The translations under genes were made by a program, and so were the position numbers. Shown here one piece after another: positions 42,713-55,248 of a stretch of DNA of 64,000 nucleotides. The stretch covers positions 80,534-144,533 of the forward strand of contig RHPI01003578.1 of the NCBI GenBank assembly GCA_009103225.1, read 5' to 3'. The DNA is from Chlorokybus atmophyticus (lineage: Eukaryota > Streptophyta > Chlorokybophyceae > Chlorokybales > Chlorokybaceae). How positions within the stretch are numbered: position 1 is the stretch's first letter; each line of letters opens with the position of its first letter. The notes under the pieces are model-generated. The model was not told the origin of the DNA. It searched no databases and saw only the letters and a program-made list of their open reading frames with translations.

Positions 42713-45700
42713 AGGGAAGTAGGCACCTCTTTTTTGGGCAACTCATCTCTCTCCAAATAGACTTTATGCTCCTTTAAACCAAATTGTGACCTTGTTTCCA
42801 CGGGCAATCCACTTCCGCCACAACCACAAACACCCGTACACCTTAAAGTCAATGAGTCAAGCGCAAGTAACTAGCGCGTGTCTTTGCCAACCTGGACACA
42901 AGCACGGGCTGCTACATGTTCGATTGACATGTGATGCACGGGGAGATGAGGCAAAGTCCGTTCACAAGGTGTGGCACATGCTCATACACTGCACACAAGC
43001 ATATCCAAGCATGTGCACAATGAAGGCGAGCACACAACCCAGGCAGCAACCAATCAGGTCTTAAAGCCTCTCCCAGTAGCTGTATGCTCCCAATAGAACA
43101 ACTTGTCGTAAATTGGTTCCTCTTACGGCCGACAAAATAATGGCAAGGGCCGTGCACCTGAGGATATTCATTTTCACCGTCGTGGCTCAGTCCACCGGTA
43201 ACCTTGATACAGGGACCTGAGCATAACGACCGTTTTAATCAATCGACGGCCATTTACACAAAGGGCCTGAGCCTAACTGACAGGTACCTGTCAAGTACCC
43301 ATTGGTCAAGCAAAAGGGACTTAACTTAACTGACAAGTAATTTATTAGTATCTAACAATTGGGTACCGGCGACTATACATTAAATGGTTGTGCCTGCCAG
43401 GTACCTAATGGTACCTTTATAGTACCGGCCATTATTGATGTTTACCATCAGAGGTACCTGTTGATACCGCTCGATTATGATTATGCATCACACAATGATT
43501 GTTGTCAACTGTGCAAAACGGTGATAAATAATACATGAATAACGCCAATGAATGCTACAACGTAAACTCCACTGAGCTACTACTACTACTACTATTGCTA
43601 GTACAACTCAGCTACTACTTCCCATACTAGTACCCTTGTATTAAGCTGCCGCTCTTGCACCGCCCACCACTGAAGCTGGCAAATCCGCCGCCGATGTTCC
43701 TCGCCCGCCGCCACTCCTGTAAAGCACACAAGGCAATTTTGCAAGCGCAATCAACAGAAACATACACACCTACATGCTGTCGCTTGCCATGTATTGCCAC
43801 CGCCGCCGCCGCCGCCGCCTAGCCTGGCCCGGCCGCCTAACGGTACAAAGGGTGGTTAGGCTGCCTGCGCTGTTGCGCATAACACAACGTTATAACATAC
43901 CGCAACCAAGCTCACCTACTGTTGGCCATTGCCGCCACCGCCGCCGCCACCGCCACCGCCGCTGCTGCAGCGCAGCTAGCCTAGGGCTGAGCCCCTGCAC
44001 AACACTCACAAGTCACTTGAGTTAGAAATCAACTTGACTTAAGCCGTTGAGCGTTTAGATTGCTACAGCAGACACGATAGCACACAATCGTACCATCAAA
44101 ACGGGACGATTGTACCATCATCACAATGGAAGCATTGTACAATGTCAATGGTACATTTAATGCATCGTATAAGTCACGACTTGCCGGAAATGCGCAGCGA
44201 CAAGTAGGAATTGCTGATCACTTGCTTGACGCTAAAAGATCGCTGCCGCGCATGATATGCTACGGTTAGGTGATGACCGACAGTCAGCCGGCACCACAAG
44301 TCACTATAAGGCGACCTGCTTGCCACAACAGGCAGGCCTCTGCAACAGCCAGGCTACGATCGGTCGTCACCGCAATGTCACGTGCTTGCCATTTTAAGCA
44401 AGCCACCGTTGCTTGTACTATCGACCGTCGATTGACCGTGAACAACAGTTCACAATAGCCGATCGCAAACCCAACAGTCCAAAAGCGACATGTCAGGCAT
44501 GGTTAGGCATGGTTAGGCACCCATCAGTCCCTCAGTCCCTGGTCAATCATCGTGTAATTTGCCTTGAAAGGACTTGCGCTCAACTAGCTGCAAAACAAGT
44601 CAACGACACTAACATACCCTACTACCATGTCTCTACAACCTCTACAACCGTTTCAACCACTGTAACTGCCATAACTGCCTTACAACTCCCAAATCAGTCA
44701 CACACACAACTAGCGGTTTTCAGTTACTGATATGTGGCACATGCGAATTCTACTAGCGTAGTTCAAATACGCCTCAATGTGCTGACCGTAACTCTGCCGT
44801 AACTCACACAATATGACTCTAAAGCCTTTACAATCGATGTATTGCGCCACTAATACGCACGCGCATGACACAGTCCTTCTGCAAGGACACAACAAAGTAT
44901 TGCAATGCGTTTTTTCTTATATCAGTTTACATGTATGATAAGCGTAATTGCGCGTTAATGTGTGCGCTGCGTTTCCTCATTAATGTACATTGCTATTTGC
45001 AATTGCTCTATGGTTTACATTCATGTACACATACAACACTAAGTGGTAATTGATTATAATGGTGATGTGATGAATTATTAATAATATCGCTTATTTACAT
45101 TATCATAAGAAGTGTTACATAATGGAGATAATAATTTCGTGACGATGTATACCATGGTTATGCAGCAGAATATACCAATCTCGACTATGACATAAAACGT
45201 GTAATGTTATAATTATTTACTATTGCAATCATGTGATATATTTGCTAACAAGGTAGTGCTATACGCAAAGACTTGTCACCGACATAAATGCATACTTGCA
45301 ACATTGTAAACGTAATACATGTGTGAATTTCACTATGGAGTGGAGCGCGTACTATGATTGCTCCGATGACCATAATTATAATTTGTTCAATTGTCATGAA
45401 TATAAGACAAACCACATAGGTTGCATGTGTTCTTGCTTCTCATGTGCTTAAGAAGCCATCCATTCCTTGTATTGCACAACCCGTATATTGTAGCATGAAC
45501 ATGCAAATCCTTCTAATGATCTATATATAAGTATGGTTACAACATTTGATGTTCAAACAAATAGCACTATCTCAAACATCTGCAATGTGCATGAATGTAG
45601 GAGGGAAAACCTTATTATGATCGTTCACATCCATGGAAACGATGCACCAACTCACCCCGAAGCGTAAGGTTAAAAAGTATGCAATGCGGTGCATGTGAAC

Positions 45701-46195
45701 ATGCAGTCATGTGCATATTGTAGCAGACAACTGAGACGCTTGAATACTCAGAACAACATCGACACCTAGACACCTGGACAAGGCTATGTAATATAACCAT
45801 CAACATCAATGAACTACAACTACAAGGTGTTTTCATATGAAGACAGTAGACCACCTCATCCAAACCGTGCTCTTGTCAACGCAATGGATCAATTTAGCTT
45901 TCGGCATAATGCTTCACGGGAAGCAATAGTGAAGCAACCCCTGCACAGGTATTTGCAAAATTTGCAAATCCGCAACAGGAAACCGCTTGCACACAACCCT
46001 CTCGCATTTTCTATACATGATAGCTGTCGCCTCCAAGCATCTTGTAAACAGCATTAAGTAGCAGACATAGCTGCATGCTGCCATAAAGTGTCCGACTATA
46101 GGGTATGCACATTGGGCGCTACCGGCCGACACATACGACATGGTGTTTGGTTAGTGTTGCAAACTTATAATGTACAGGCCGACGCAGTTGACGCA
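42713..46195. other. Gene-poor DNA
   Basis: No gene is recognised. From 43200 to 43480 loosely repeated phrases occur (GGGxCTTAACTTAACTGACAAG-like units and GGTACCTG palindromes). There are ACT triplets at about 43577-43595 and GCC triplets at about 43797-43815 and 43930-43960. From 44000 to 45600 the DNA is AT-rich with nothing notable. Confidence 0.5.
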
Positions 46196-48137
46196 TTAGC
46201 CAGAGCTTGCGGAATTTGCAGGCAGGTACGGTGCCAAGGAGCGGGCAAGGTTCTGAAGAGCACGTGTCTGTGCGTAAACAGTGCCAGGGCCTGTGAACTT
46301 GGTGGCGAACCCCTCAGATGACAGAAAGCTGGAGGCCAAAGACCGAGAGCTCTTGCCAATCACATACTGCATGCTGGCTGGCCAGGCCACCAAATAACCG
46401 TTGTCAATCTGCAAAAAACTCAAAAGAGTGTGACAAGCTCTGCATTTCATATCAACTCAAGGTGTCATGCTGTTCGCACAAGCTATGACAGTTGGGCTCG
46501 GACACTGCCCACTGTCACCTACTGAGCATGCTTGCATGCATGTGTGCATCTGGGAGCTATCACTTGCATGCTCACCTTGCGCGTCTCTCCAGGTGCCAGA
46601 TCATATCGGACTATCGCGCCGTAACTTGCCACCACCAGGCGCCCGAGACCTTTTGCAGACATGATGAAGAACCCAGCGCCGGAGAACAGTCCTTTTGACA
46701 GGCTTTGCACACGTGTGTCAATGGTGATACCTGGGAAAACACAAGTCTCACTCTCAGCTGCCACCAAGCACATGTCGTATGCATGCAGCCAGCGCACTCA
46801 CCCGCATCGCATGCAAGGAATGCACCCTTCTGCAAAAGCCACTCTTCACCCTACAAAATGCCACACAGGTAAGCACTATGCGTGTGCGCGCCTGTGCGCA
46901 TTTGGGCGCGTATGATTATGTGTGCGAGCATGCATCTGTACGCGCGTGTGCGCCTGCGTACATGCATGCATGTGTAAGCACGTGCGTATGTGCATGCTTG
47001 CCCAAGAGGAATCGAAGTGTACGCTGCATACAATGCACAATGCAGGACCCGCATTCCCTACCGCAAGGTGCAGGAGCATAGTGTTGCCGGGTGCAGCAGG
47101 CGCCAGCAATAGGTCACCACGTGAACTTGGTGGCGCTGTCGGGTGAAGCCGAAAGTACATAAAGAACATTGAACCACCGGCGCAGCACGATCTGCGCACA
47201 GAGTCAGACAATACCTTGGCAACAGCAAACGATGCTGCTGGCTTACCTCAAGCAAGCGGCACCGAACCCGCCCTCCACCTTGGCAGCAAAGTCCACATGC
47301 TCGCTCATGCTTATCATTGCACCCGCCTCTGTCTTGACGGAGCACTCACCATCTGCATGGGTCACCTAGGAATGCACCCTTCGTTTTGTGCATGTCTGTG
47401 CATGCACAGACATGCACGTGCACTTGTGCTTATGCACCCAATTGCTGCAATGACTGCGCAACAAAACGAAGAGCAAAGCTCATGCATGCAGTAGCTGCCC
47501 GAACATTATATGTGCCAAGCTGCTCACATACCTGGACTTCAACAGCAGCGAATTCGCCGTCAAACTTTACAGTATACTTGCCAGTGGGGTCGAAAGTATC
47601 TGCCCGCATGGCTCCTGTAATGATATTGCTCTAGTAAACTTAAACTCGTCGAGCAACACCATGGCCTTGGTGACCATGACCAGCGCTTCAAGCTGTTTGT
47701 CTTCTCTCAAAACACAAGTCATTTGATAACAACAGTAGCAACAAGTACAGAACTTAGCACCTGGTCCCACCTGAGCTTGTGGGCACACTCATCCCATTAG
47801 GCGTTGCAATGACCGGCTGGCCAGGAAGCACATTCTCATTCTGCAACGCACCAAGAATCCACAACGTCATTTCCCACAGCAAACCAACATCAACAGCGTC
47901 CCCNNNNNNNNNNNNNNNNNNNNNNNNNNNNNNNNNNNNNNNNNNNNNNNNNNNNNNNNNNNNNNNNNNNNNNNNNNNNNNNNNNNNNNNNNNNNNNNNN
48001 NNNNNNNNNNNNNNNNNNNNNNNNNNNNNNNNNNNNNNNNNNCCCCCCCCCGCACACACTCCACATCACACACACACCAAAGCATGGGCGCAGTCGACAC
48101 TCACCGCCTTCAACGGTTGGTACAATGCTGCCGACAT
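46196..48137 (-). CDS. AIM24 / TRAP-like family protein
   Basis: Exons read on the minus strand: 47614-47532 (TFDPTGKYTVKFDGEF), 47352-47247 (VKTEAGAMISMSEHVDFAAK), 47191-47062 (GGSMFFMYFR and LLLAPAAPGNTMLLHL), 46850-46802 (EEWLLQKGAFLACDA), 46730-46576 (LGRLVVASYGAIVRYDLAPG) and 46408-46196 (IDNGYLVAWPASMQYVIG and FTGPGTVYAQTR), with TAA at 46196. These are the successive blocks of the AIM24 fold, a beta-rich domain related to the tryptophan RNA-binding attenuation protein. In yeast, Aim24 is an inner-membrane mitochondrial protein that supports MICOS. Plant and bacterial relatives are widespread. The N terminus is unsure. A candidate first exon is ATG 48137 (MSAALYQPLKA before GTGAGT), and a further exon may lie at 47780-47900. 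An N gap (47904-48042) falls between them. Confidence 0.85.
47904..48042. other. Assembly gap (139 N)
   Basis: N block flanked by CCC on the left and nine C on the right, probably an unresolved poly-C tract within an intron of the AIM24 gene. Confidence 0.95.
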
Positions 48138-50104
48138 CGTCCCCTCCTTCTCTCCTCTCCACCTCTTACGTTAACCAGCAGCAGGGCGGACACGCAAGCA
48201 GCATCCAGCCTCAAGCACTTAGGCCGCCGCCGCCGCCGCCGCTACCGCTGCCGCTGCCGCTGCCGCCGGCGCAAGTCGTACAGCAGCTGACGAAGCTGCA
48301 CGACTTCCTGGGGCTTCGTCTGCTGTTTGGTCGGGAGTGCAAGGGCATGCCGCGTGGCGGCGGCGGCGAGTGGTCACATGCTGGGTAGGAGCTGGTCAGG
48401 TGTACAGTCAGATGGCATGTATGGGATGCCTTAATGGTTGTTTGTGAGCTTGCAATGTTGCCCCTGCACCCTGTGGGTGTCTTGCTGCCACGCAGGACAC
48501 CTCAGTGGGTCTGTTATGCAGGTGATTTGCCATCATTACTGCATGAAGCAAATAACGCGATGGACGACGGTGAGGCAATGCTTAACAGAAGCAATGAAGG
48601 CTTTACATGGCAGCTTGACTGAACGCGGATTGAACGGCCTCAAAGTTGGTTGTTTTGTGTCATAGGTGCACATTGCTGTGTAATGCCAAGTGTCTGCAAG
48701 TGCGGGTGTATGCTACAGTCTGCAGCGCATGTAATCAAAGGTTTTACGCATGGCTTACTTGTGTGGCGGCTAAAGTCGCCAGTCAAATGAAGACGCGTTC
48801 AGGTAAGAATAAAAGCTTAAAATCAGGCAAAAACTTGGTGAACAATTTGCGTGTCACAACTGTTGCAACAACGGCTTCGCAAGCCGTTGTAGCAAGTCCT
48901 CAAGCGGTTTAATCTCTGCGCTAACCATCTGATGCTCCGTGCACAGCTGTAACACACATGCATATGGTATAAGATTGAAATTGATGAAGTGTATAGGCCA
49001 GCAAGCGTGGGCGCATGCATGCGCGCGCATGTGTGCACAGTTTCAAGACCGACCAGCACAAAATGTAAACACACTCGTGTGCATATGTGATGATGGGTTA
49101 TGATGCTTGCATATCGGCGAAATACGTGCGTGTGTGTGCATGTGCAATCAAGCGCGCACGTGAAGTGCTAGCGCTCTCAACATGACGCTTTGTGTGCAGA
49201 TGCATGACATGTGTATGAGCATATGTGCGTATGAGCTTCAGCGCATGAATTGCGTAACTTTGTTGCTTTAATGTACCGCCTCACCTCATGCGATAGCACA
49301 CATGCTTAAAGGACGTCGTTGAAGCGTGTGGGCATTGTGCGCTGGGCTTAAGCCCTTAGCTATTAAGAGTTGATCAAGCAATTTTACAGTACAATAAAAA
49401 TCTGCCGTTGATATACTTGCGCGTCACAATTTAAAGCTGCTGGAAAAGATTACATAGTAATACCAGTTCTTACCAGGTGGGAAGCTTTTTATGGCTCAGC
49501 AATCATTTATAAGTCACGTAAGCGCAATAATTACCCGGCACATAACTTGTGTTGCAAGGTAAAATAAGTACAAAATAGTCTTCCACAAAACCTTATGTGA
49601 AACATGCGTATTATCATGCAAATATCGCTAGTGTCGGATTTGTTGATGAGTGCAACATTGATAGCGGAAACTCGTAGTGCCGTGACTTCAAGTAATATAC
49701 AAGACTCTCTTGCTTAAGTGCAACAATTCTTAAATCTTTACAGATTATGAGAAACAACGGGGGTAACAGATTATGCGTTCGAGGGTGCATAAAAACTTCG
49801 ATCACATCGAAACACATTTGTCATCATTTAATCTGCATCACGACCTTTCACCTTCGGTGCTATTTGCTTTATTGTTACCATTGTTCAATACCGTATACCT
49901 GTACTCATGTTAGGCATTACGGCTTGATAATGATACAGCGTATTTGCAAGCTTGCTGAGCTTAACATTCGCTGGTATGCCGATAAGCCGGCATGCGTATA
50001 AGCAGCCCAAGCTTTCGCCAACGACCTGCAGGCCGCCCAGGACAAGGCTGACGGCAGCGGCCTTGTCCTGGGGAGAGCATGGCATGGCGCCTTGTTCCCC
50101 ACCT
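48138..50104. other. Intergenic, no gene seen
   Basis: GC-rich simple repeats (CCG triplets near 48220-48260), then TG/CA-rich and AT-rich sequence. Short frames only. The promoters of the minus-strand AIM24 gene and the plus-strand reeler gene lie at the two ends. Confidence 0.5.
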
Positions 50105-52485
50105 ATGACAAGTATGCACCTTCCCAGGCGTGCCCTGGTCGTCCTGCTGCTGGTGCTGCTGCTTGTCCGCAACGATGGCGTCGCCGCCTTCCCCACAGGC
50201 GCCGGCAGCTGCCGATGGGGAGGCGTCATGCACGACGAGTACAGCGCCACTCCTGGGGACGGGGGCTACTCCATCACGGTGGCAGGGGGCCGCCTGATTG
50301 CCGGCCGCGCCGCCGACGTCGTCGTGGAGGGTGCCGCCGCCTTCAAGGGCCTCCTGCTCTTCGCCGAGCAGGGCGGCAAGCCCTTGGGCAGCTGGGAGGG
50401 CCTGACGTTAAGCGGTGCGGACCACGACGACGACTTCCAGCTCAAGGACGACTGTCCCTGGGTTGCCACCCATACCCACAAGCGCTCCAGGGTCAACCCC
50501 CGCAGCCGGGACGCCCTGCGCTGGGCTCCGCCGGGCGACCTCGTCGCCGGCGAGGAGGTCGTCTTCAAGGCCACAGTGCTCGTCTCCTACTCTCGCTTCC
50601 ACAACATCCGTCTGGCCGTGCCCCTGGACGGCGGTGTGGCCAAGGAGGACCAACAGCAGCCCAAGCTGACCGACAAGCAGCCGAAAGCTGCTTTGGCAGA
50701 GGGAAAGCCTACTGTTGTGAAGGCTGCTTCAGCACCCTCATGTGGGAAGTCCGTTTTGGGCTATGCTTGCGCAGTTGCTGTAGATGGCGATGGGGGCGGC
50801 ATTGCTTTCCACTGGTCCATTGATCAGGCTAGCCGCCAGGTGAGAGCACTTATACTGACATAATGCGATATTTACTTCAACATACCGATACGCGTGCAGA
50901 GGTACACAGTTCAATGTAGAACAACTTTCCAGGCTATGGCGTAGGGTTCAGTCACAGCGTGTGTGTGCACATCCTCTTGTGCATGCACAGCTTGCCAGCT
51001 GTAAATGGCGATTATTTGAGCACAGTCTGCTTGATTAGTGCACTGGAGAGACATGTTGTCCACATAACGCCTGCATACAGTATCTGACATGAAGCCTCAT
51101 TGATGACGTGGTACGGTTTTGCAGTCCTCACCTCAGTGTTCCTGCATATCATCACGTCAGCATGCCTGCATATAATACGTCAGGGAATCAACATATACAA
51201 GCTTGTAGCAACATACACACCAACATGCACCCGGGCACAAATACAACACCAGTTTTTCAAGTACACTTTCAAGTATAGATCTTCAAGTACAGCAGCACTA
51301 TGTGTCGCTTACTGTGTGCCAGGGCCCTAACTATGGAGTTATGGTACGCGCCAGGTTTTGTAAAGCTGCCGCGCATTGATCAAGTGTCTTGCATGGCAGT
51401 TGTCAGCAGCAGTCCAGGCGAAGACAAGTGGGTGGCTCGGGTTGTCCGTGGTGCGGGAGCCGCACGGGATGGTGCCGGCAGACGCCATCATCGGGTGGGC
51501 TACAACGGAAGGCGTCGCGCACATCAAGCCTTACCGGATTGAGGGTTTCAAGCGTACAGACGTCATCGAGGACACTTCTCAGAAATTGACGGAGGCAGGG
51601 GTGTCCGAGGAGGCCGTGCGGGGTGCGGGCACGATTACAACAATACAGTTCCGCCGTCCGCTGGCTTACGGGGGCTCGCAGGGACCCATTCACGTGACCA
51701 AAGACACACACTTCAACTGGGCTGTGGGCTCAGCGGACGCGCTTGAGATACACGAGCGACGGGGTTCATTCAGCATCAATCTTGGAGCTGCAATGAGCTC
51801 AGATGATCTTGCGTTGGTCAAGGAGGCAGAGCAGGAGGTGGGGCAGGGAGGGAAGACTCGTCTCAATGTGCGCGCCATCAAGACGAGGAACCGCATCCTG
51901 CACGCGTGGGGCATGGGCATCGCGTGGCTGCTGCTCATGCCGGTGGGGACCCTCGCTGCCCGGCACCTGAAGGGCCGCGGAGGCGCCTTGTGGTTTGAGG
52001 CACACCGCGCTGTGCAAGTGGCCGGCGTGGTGTTGGCTTTGCTCGCGCTGCAGCGAGTGTGGTCGCTCAACAGCTCCTTGAATGCACCTTTGCGCCATGG
52101 CACTGTAAGTACTCGCCCCTGAAATGTTCTGCAAAGACTGACTGTTGTTCAAGAAACTCACTTTATGTTGTGGCAGATTGGCATCATAGCCATGCTGCTG
52201 CTGTCCTTCCAGCCAATGAACGCATGGCTAAGGCCCGATAAGTCTGCTGCGCGCCGACCTGCTTGGCGGCGATTGCATCATTTCACGGGCCGGGCGGCTC
52301 TTGTCCTTGGTGTCGTGAACGTGTACATTGGGTTGTGCGTCATTGACATCAAAGAGAAGGTGCGCATCTACCCGTACGTGGTTTTGTTTGCTGCCACTGT
52401 CACTGCACTCGGCATCGCTGCCATAGCGCTGGAGTTGCGGCGAATCAGCTCGCACAAAAGGAAGTTGCCCTTGCGAACAGTATAA
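50105..52485 (+). CDS. Reeler-DOMON-cytochrome b561 protein (FRRS1-like)
   Basis: Three exons (50105-50839, 51400-52104, 52177-52485) join in phase and give 582 residues. Residues 1-30 are a signal peptide (RRALVVLLLVLLLV). A reeler domain follows from FPTGAGSC, with FKGLLLFAEQGG and conserved cysteines. A DOMON domain spans the first intron: IAFHWSIDQASRQ joins to LSAAVQAKTSGWLGLS, then MVPADAIIGW. The C-terminal cytochrome b561 part has four or five membrane helices and the expected heme histidines (HAWGM, EAHRAV, LRHGT, HHFTGR). Family knowledge: such proteins move electrons across membranes and reduce ferric iron or other acceptors, with the reeler/DOMON part outside the cytosol. The length is close to animal FRRS1 (about 590). 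The start at 50105 gives the signal peptide at once, and frames further upstream have no support. Confidence 0.9.
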
Positions 52486-53196
52486 ATAACCAGTAGCTTT
52501 ATTAAAGCTGTATAATTAGCTGTGCTTACATTGAGCACAGTTGCAGTATCATACACAGCAGCAGAGGGTTCACTGCAGGTGACCTCTTTGTGCTGTTATC
52601 TTGTGAAAGAAGCTGCTCACAAGCCTGTATTCCATCAGCGGCCCTTGCATCATTGTCAAATATGGCGTGGTGCCAGCTTTGCTTCTGTCTTGTCACGCAT
52701 CAGTCAGTTGTGCACACTGACTGATGCGTGAGAAAGCAGAACCAAAGCTTTGTCACAGGTTGGTTTGCTGCCTCGTTGTATGAGCAGTGCATACTACTCT
52801 CATCAAATCAGCAAGGCTCTGCACAAGTCCCACAGATGTCCAGTGGGCTGGGAGTTGCACCAGATGTTTGAACCTGGAGTATGAATGCCAATACTTCTGC
52901 ATTGCTACCCACCATGCTTACAACTCGCGAGGCAGGACATGGTGCTAGCAATGGAACAGAGTAGTGAAGTACTTGTGTAGCCTGGTGGTTACATGAAATC
53001 ATAGTGAGGTTTGGCGTAGGATGCCATGCTGCTGATTGCATGTTTAGGGTTAGGCATCTGCACTTGCCGGTTCCGGTTTTGACTACAAAAGCAACAGGAA
53101 GCTGTACCAAACGTGCAGCGACGTGCACAAATTTGCAATGCAGGCAGTAGCAAAATACATATCTGTACAGCAACCTTGGGAAGCAAGCACGGTCTA
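52486..53196. other. 3' flank between two convergent genes
   Basis: No gene is seen. It holds the miRNA-like hairpin at 52676-52748, and the 3' ends of the reeler gene and the LRR gene. Confidence 0.5.
52676..52748. ncRNA. miRNA-precursor-like hairpin (candidate)
   Basis: Two arms of 33 nt (52676-52708 and 52716-52748) pair at 29 of 33 positions around a 7-nt loop. The 16 bp next to the loop are perfect (TCACGCATCAGTCAGT and its complement), and the four mismatches lie further out. Size, loop and partial mismatches fit a miRNA or other small-RNA precursor, which green algae possess. It stands about 190 bp after the stop of the reeler gene, so it may be part of its 3' untranslated region. A MITE remnant or terminator-like structure is an alternative. 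No TSD was seen. Confidence 0.4.
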
Positions 53197-54526
53197 CTAC
53201 CACACAATAGTCGTTTCTTTCTTGCCATCTGACAATTCGCGCACTAGATCAATGGCCTCGTTCAGCGCCACTTCTCCAAACCGCGTGATGTAGTTGTTGT
53301 TGAGGGTGATTTGCGTGACGGCCGCAGCCCCACCCGCAGCTTTCAACGCCTCAGCAAGCGCAAACGCGCCCTTGTCCCTAATCTCATTGTACCCGAGGTC
53401 CAGCGAGGACAACGACTCGTTCACAACCCGCAGCGAGGCGGCCAGCGCACCCGCACCTTCATCGCCAAGACCGTTGCCCCGCAGATCAAGCGTGGTGAGC
53501 GTGGCGTTGTATCTGAGAGCATCAGCGAGTGCCCGCGCGCCCTCGGGACCCAGCTGGCACCAACCCAACCTCAGCATCTCCAGCCGGCAGCCGGGAGCCT
53601 TGAGCACGTTGGCGAGAGCCTTTGAACCTGCGGGGCCAATGGGGTTGTAACCCAACTCGAGTGTAGTGAGAGCTCGGCTTTCCGATAGCGCCGCCGCCAA
53701 CGCCTCCGTGCCGGCCACGCGTATATTGTTGCCCCCGAGGTCGAGCGTGCTCAACCTCCGGCTAGACTTCAGTGCCTCGGCGATGGACTTGGCTCCCGCA
53801 TCGCCGAGATCGTTCATGTAGAGGTTGAGCCAGTTGAGCGTGCGGTGCTTGGCCACGACCTCCGCCACAGCGGCAGCACCGGCGGGCCCCATGCTGTTGT
53901 TGCCAAGGTCGAGCCACGTCATCTTGCCCTTGTGCTCGCGCAACCCCTCGCTGATGGCCTTCGCGCCCTCATCACCGGCGCTGTTGCCATGCAAATGGAG
54001 CTCTGCCAAACCCTGGTTGAGCTTCAATGCTGCGCCCAAAGCCGCCGCGCCCATTGTGCCCGCGTAGTTGTTGGACAGCGCGAGCGTCCTGAGAGTCGTG
54101 TTCTCCGTCAACGCATCAGCTAAAGCAGCCGTGCCCTCGTAATCAACAGTGTTTCCGTTGAGATCCAACGACGTGAGCGTCGTGTTTCGTCTCAGCGCGG
54201 CGGCCAATGCCCTCGCGCCTTCATCACCAACATTGTTTGTGGATATGTCGAGCTGCTGTAGGCTAGGATGGCGCTCGACAACCTTGGCCAAGGCCTTTGC
54301 GCCCTCGTCGCCAATGCTGTTGCCAGCGAGGCTCAAAGACACGAGCGCGTTGTTGTTCGCGAGCGCCTCGCAGAGCGCGATGGCCCCCTCCGGGCCAATG
54401 GCATTGGCGCCAAGGTCAAGGTTTGTTGTGCGGTCGTTGAAGGCCAGCGCCTCTGCGATGTGTATGCACCCGTCCGTGCCCAAACCACGTGCGCGCAACT
54501 CTGCCGATGCTGCATTGCGCACCTGC
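53197..54526 (-). CDS. Leucine-rich repeat protein (ribonuclease-inhibitor type)
   Basis: One long exon of about 440 codons, stop TAG at 53197. It is made almost entirely of 28-residue LRRs of the RI class (for example TLTTLDLRGNGLGDEGAGAL), about 14 units. Each has LDL or LSL followed by N-x-(I/L)G-x-(E/A)GA-x-AL. No NACHT, kinase or membrane segment is present, so it is a bare repeat protein like the LRR part of NLRC3 or RanGAP. There is no usable ATG at the left end: the exon begins after an acceptor (CTCGTGCAG/GTGCGC, 54526), so a first coding exon must lie upstream in 54530-55200. I could not identify it. Such proteins are protein-binding scaffolds, and the partner cannot be inferred. 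Confidence 0.85.
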
Positions 54527-54817
54527 ACGAGCGGGACATGAACATTGATGATCCATCATGCAAAGCCATGTGCCATCTGCAAGTTATGTGACGACAAAGC
54601 ATATATGCCAACTTGCGCAGCTTGCTAGTTTAGGAAAACATCATCATAAGGAAGGTTTCAGTTGAAGTGCGTTCCTAAGGCAACGATGTGTCAAATGTTA
54701 TGCTCGAATACTTGATATGATGCCACCCAACTCCTGTATTTTCATGCATAGCAGTAATGGTCCCCGTTGACATGTTACATACCGCGATGGCTATGCAAGC
54801 AACAGCCACGCCACTCA

Positions 54818-54818
<1 letters not shown>

Positions 54819-54875
<57 letters not shown>

Positions 54876-54890
54876 GTATATGTGTATATA
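54819..54890. repeat. (TA)n-(CA)n-(TA)n microsatellite
   Basis: Runs of TA, then AC, then TA dinucleotides over about 70 bp between the LRR gene and the next gene. Confidence 0.9.
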
Positions 54891-55248
54891 GGCCCTATAC
54901 AAAAAGTCATTCATGAGACACGCTGCATACGCGTCATAGAAGCATGCGTGCAAGGTTAGACGATTCTGAATGGTAACACCCAGGCCATGCATACATGTAC
55001 GGTTGGGTTGAGAACGTCACCCGTAACTAAACGCACAATCAACATCAGTGTAACCTTTCAAACTCAACCTAATTGACCGCCTGAGGCAACTCCCACAGAT
55101 TGCGGCAATGTGTACTGGTCACACCACCACTCGGTGCTGCTGTAACTGAAGCAACCTTCATAATATGCCATGCATGGGCAGCTACGGAAACAAACATGCA
55201 GATGCTTGGCAATGCGCTATCTTCTCATGAACTCAGCTGTGCTTCGTG

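Noticed and set aside
50092..50823. 243-codon plus-strand frame overlapping the reeler exon
   Set aside because: Arg/Pro/Gly-rich shadow of the reeler reading frame, which has a signal peptide and correct splicing to DOMON.
54611..54992. Minus-strand frame upstream of the LRR exon as its first exon
   Set aside because: It consists mostly of the TA/CA microsatellite translated as Tyr-Ile and Cys-Val runs, with no good donor next to a plausible start.
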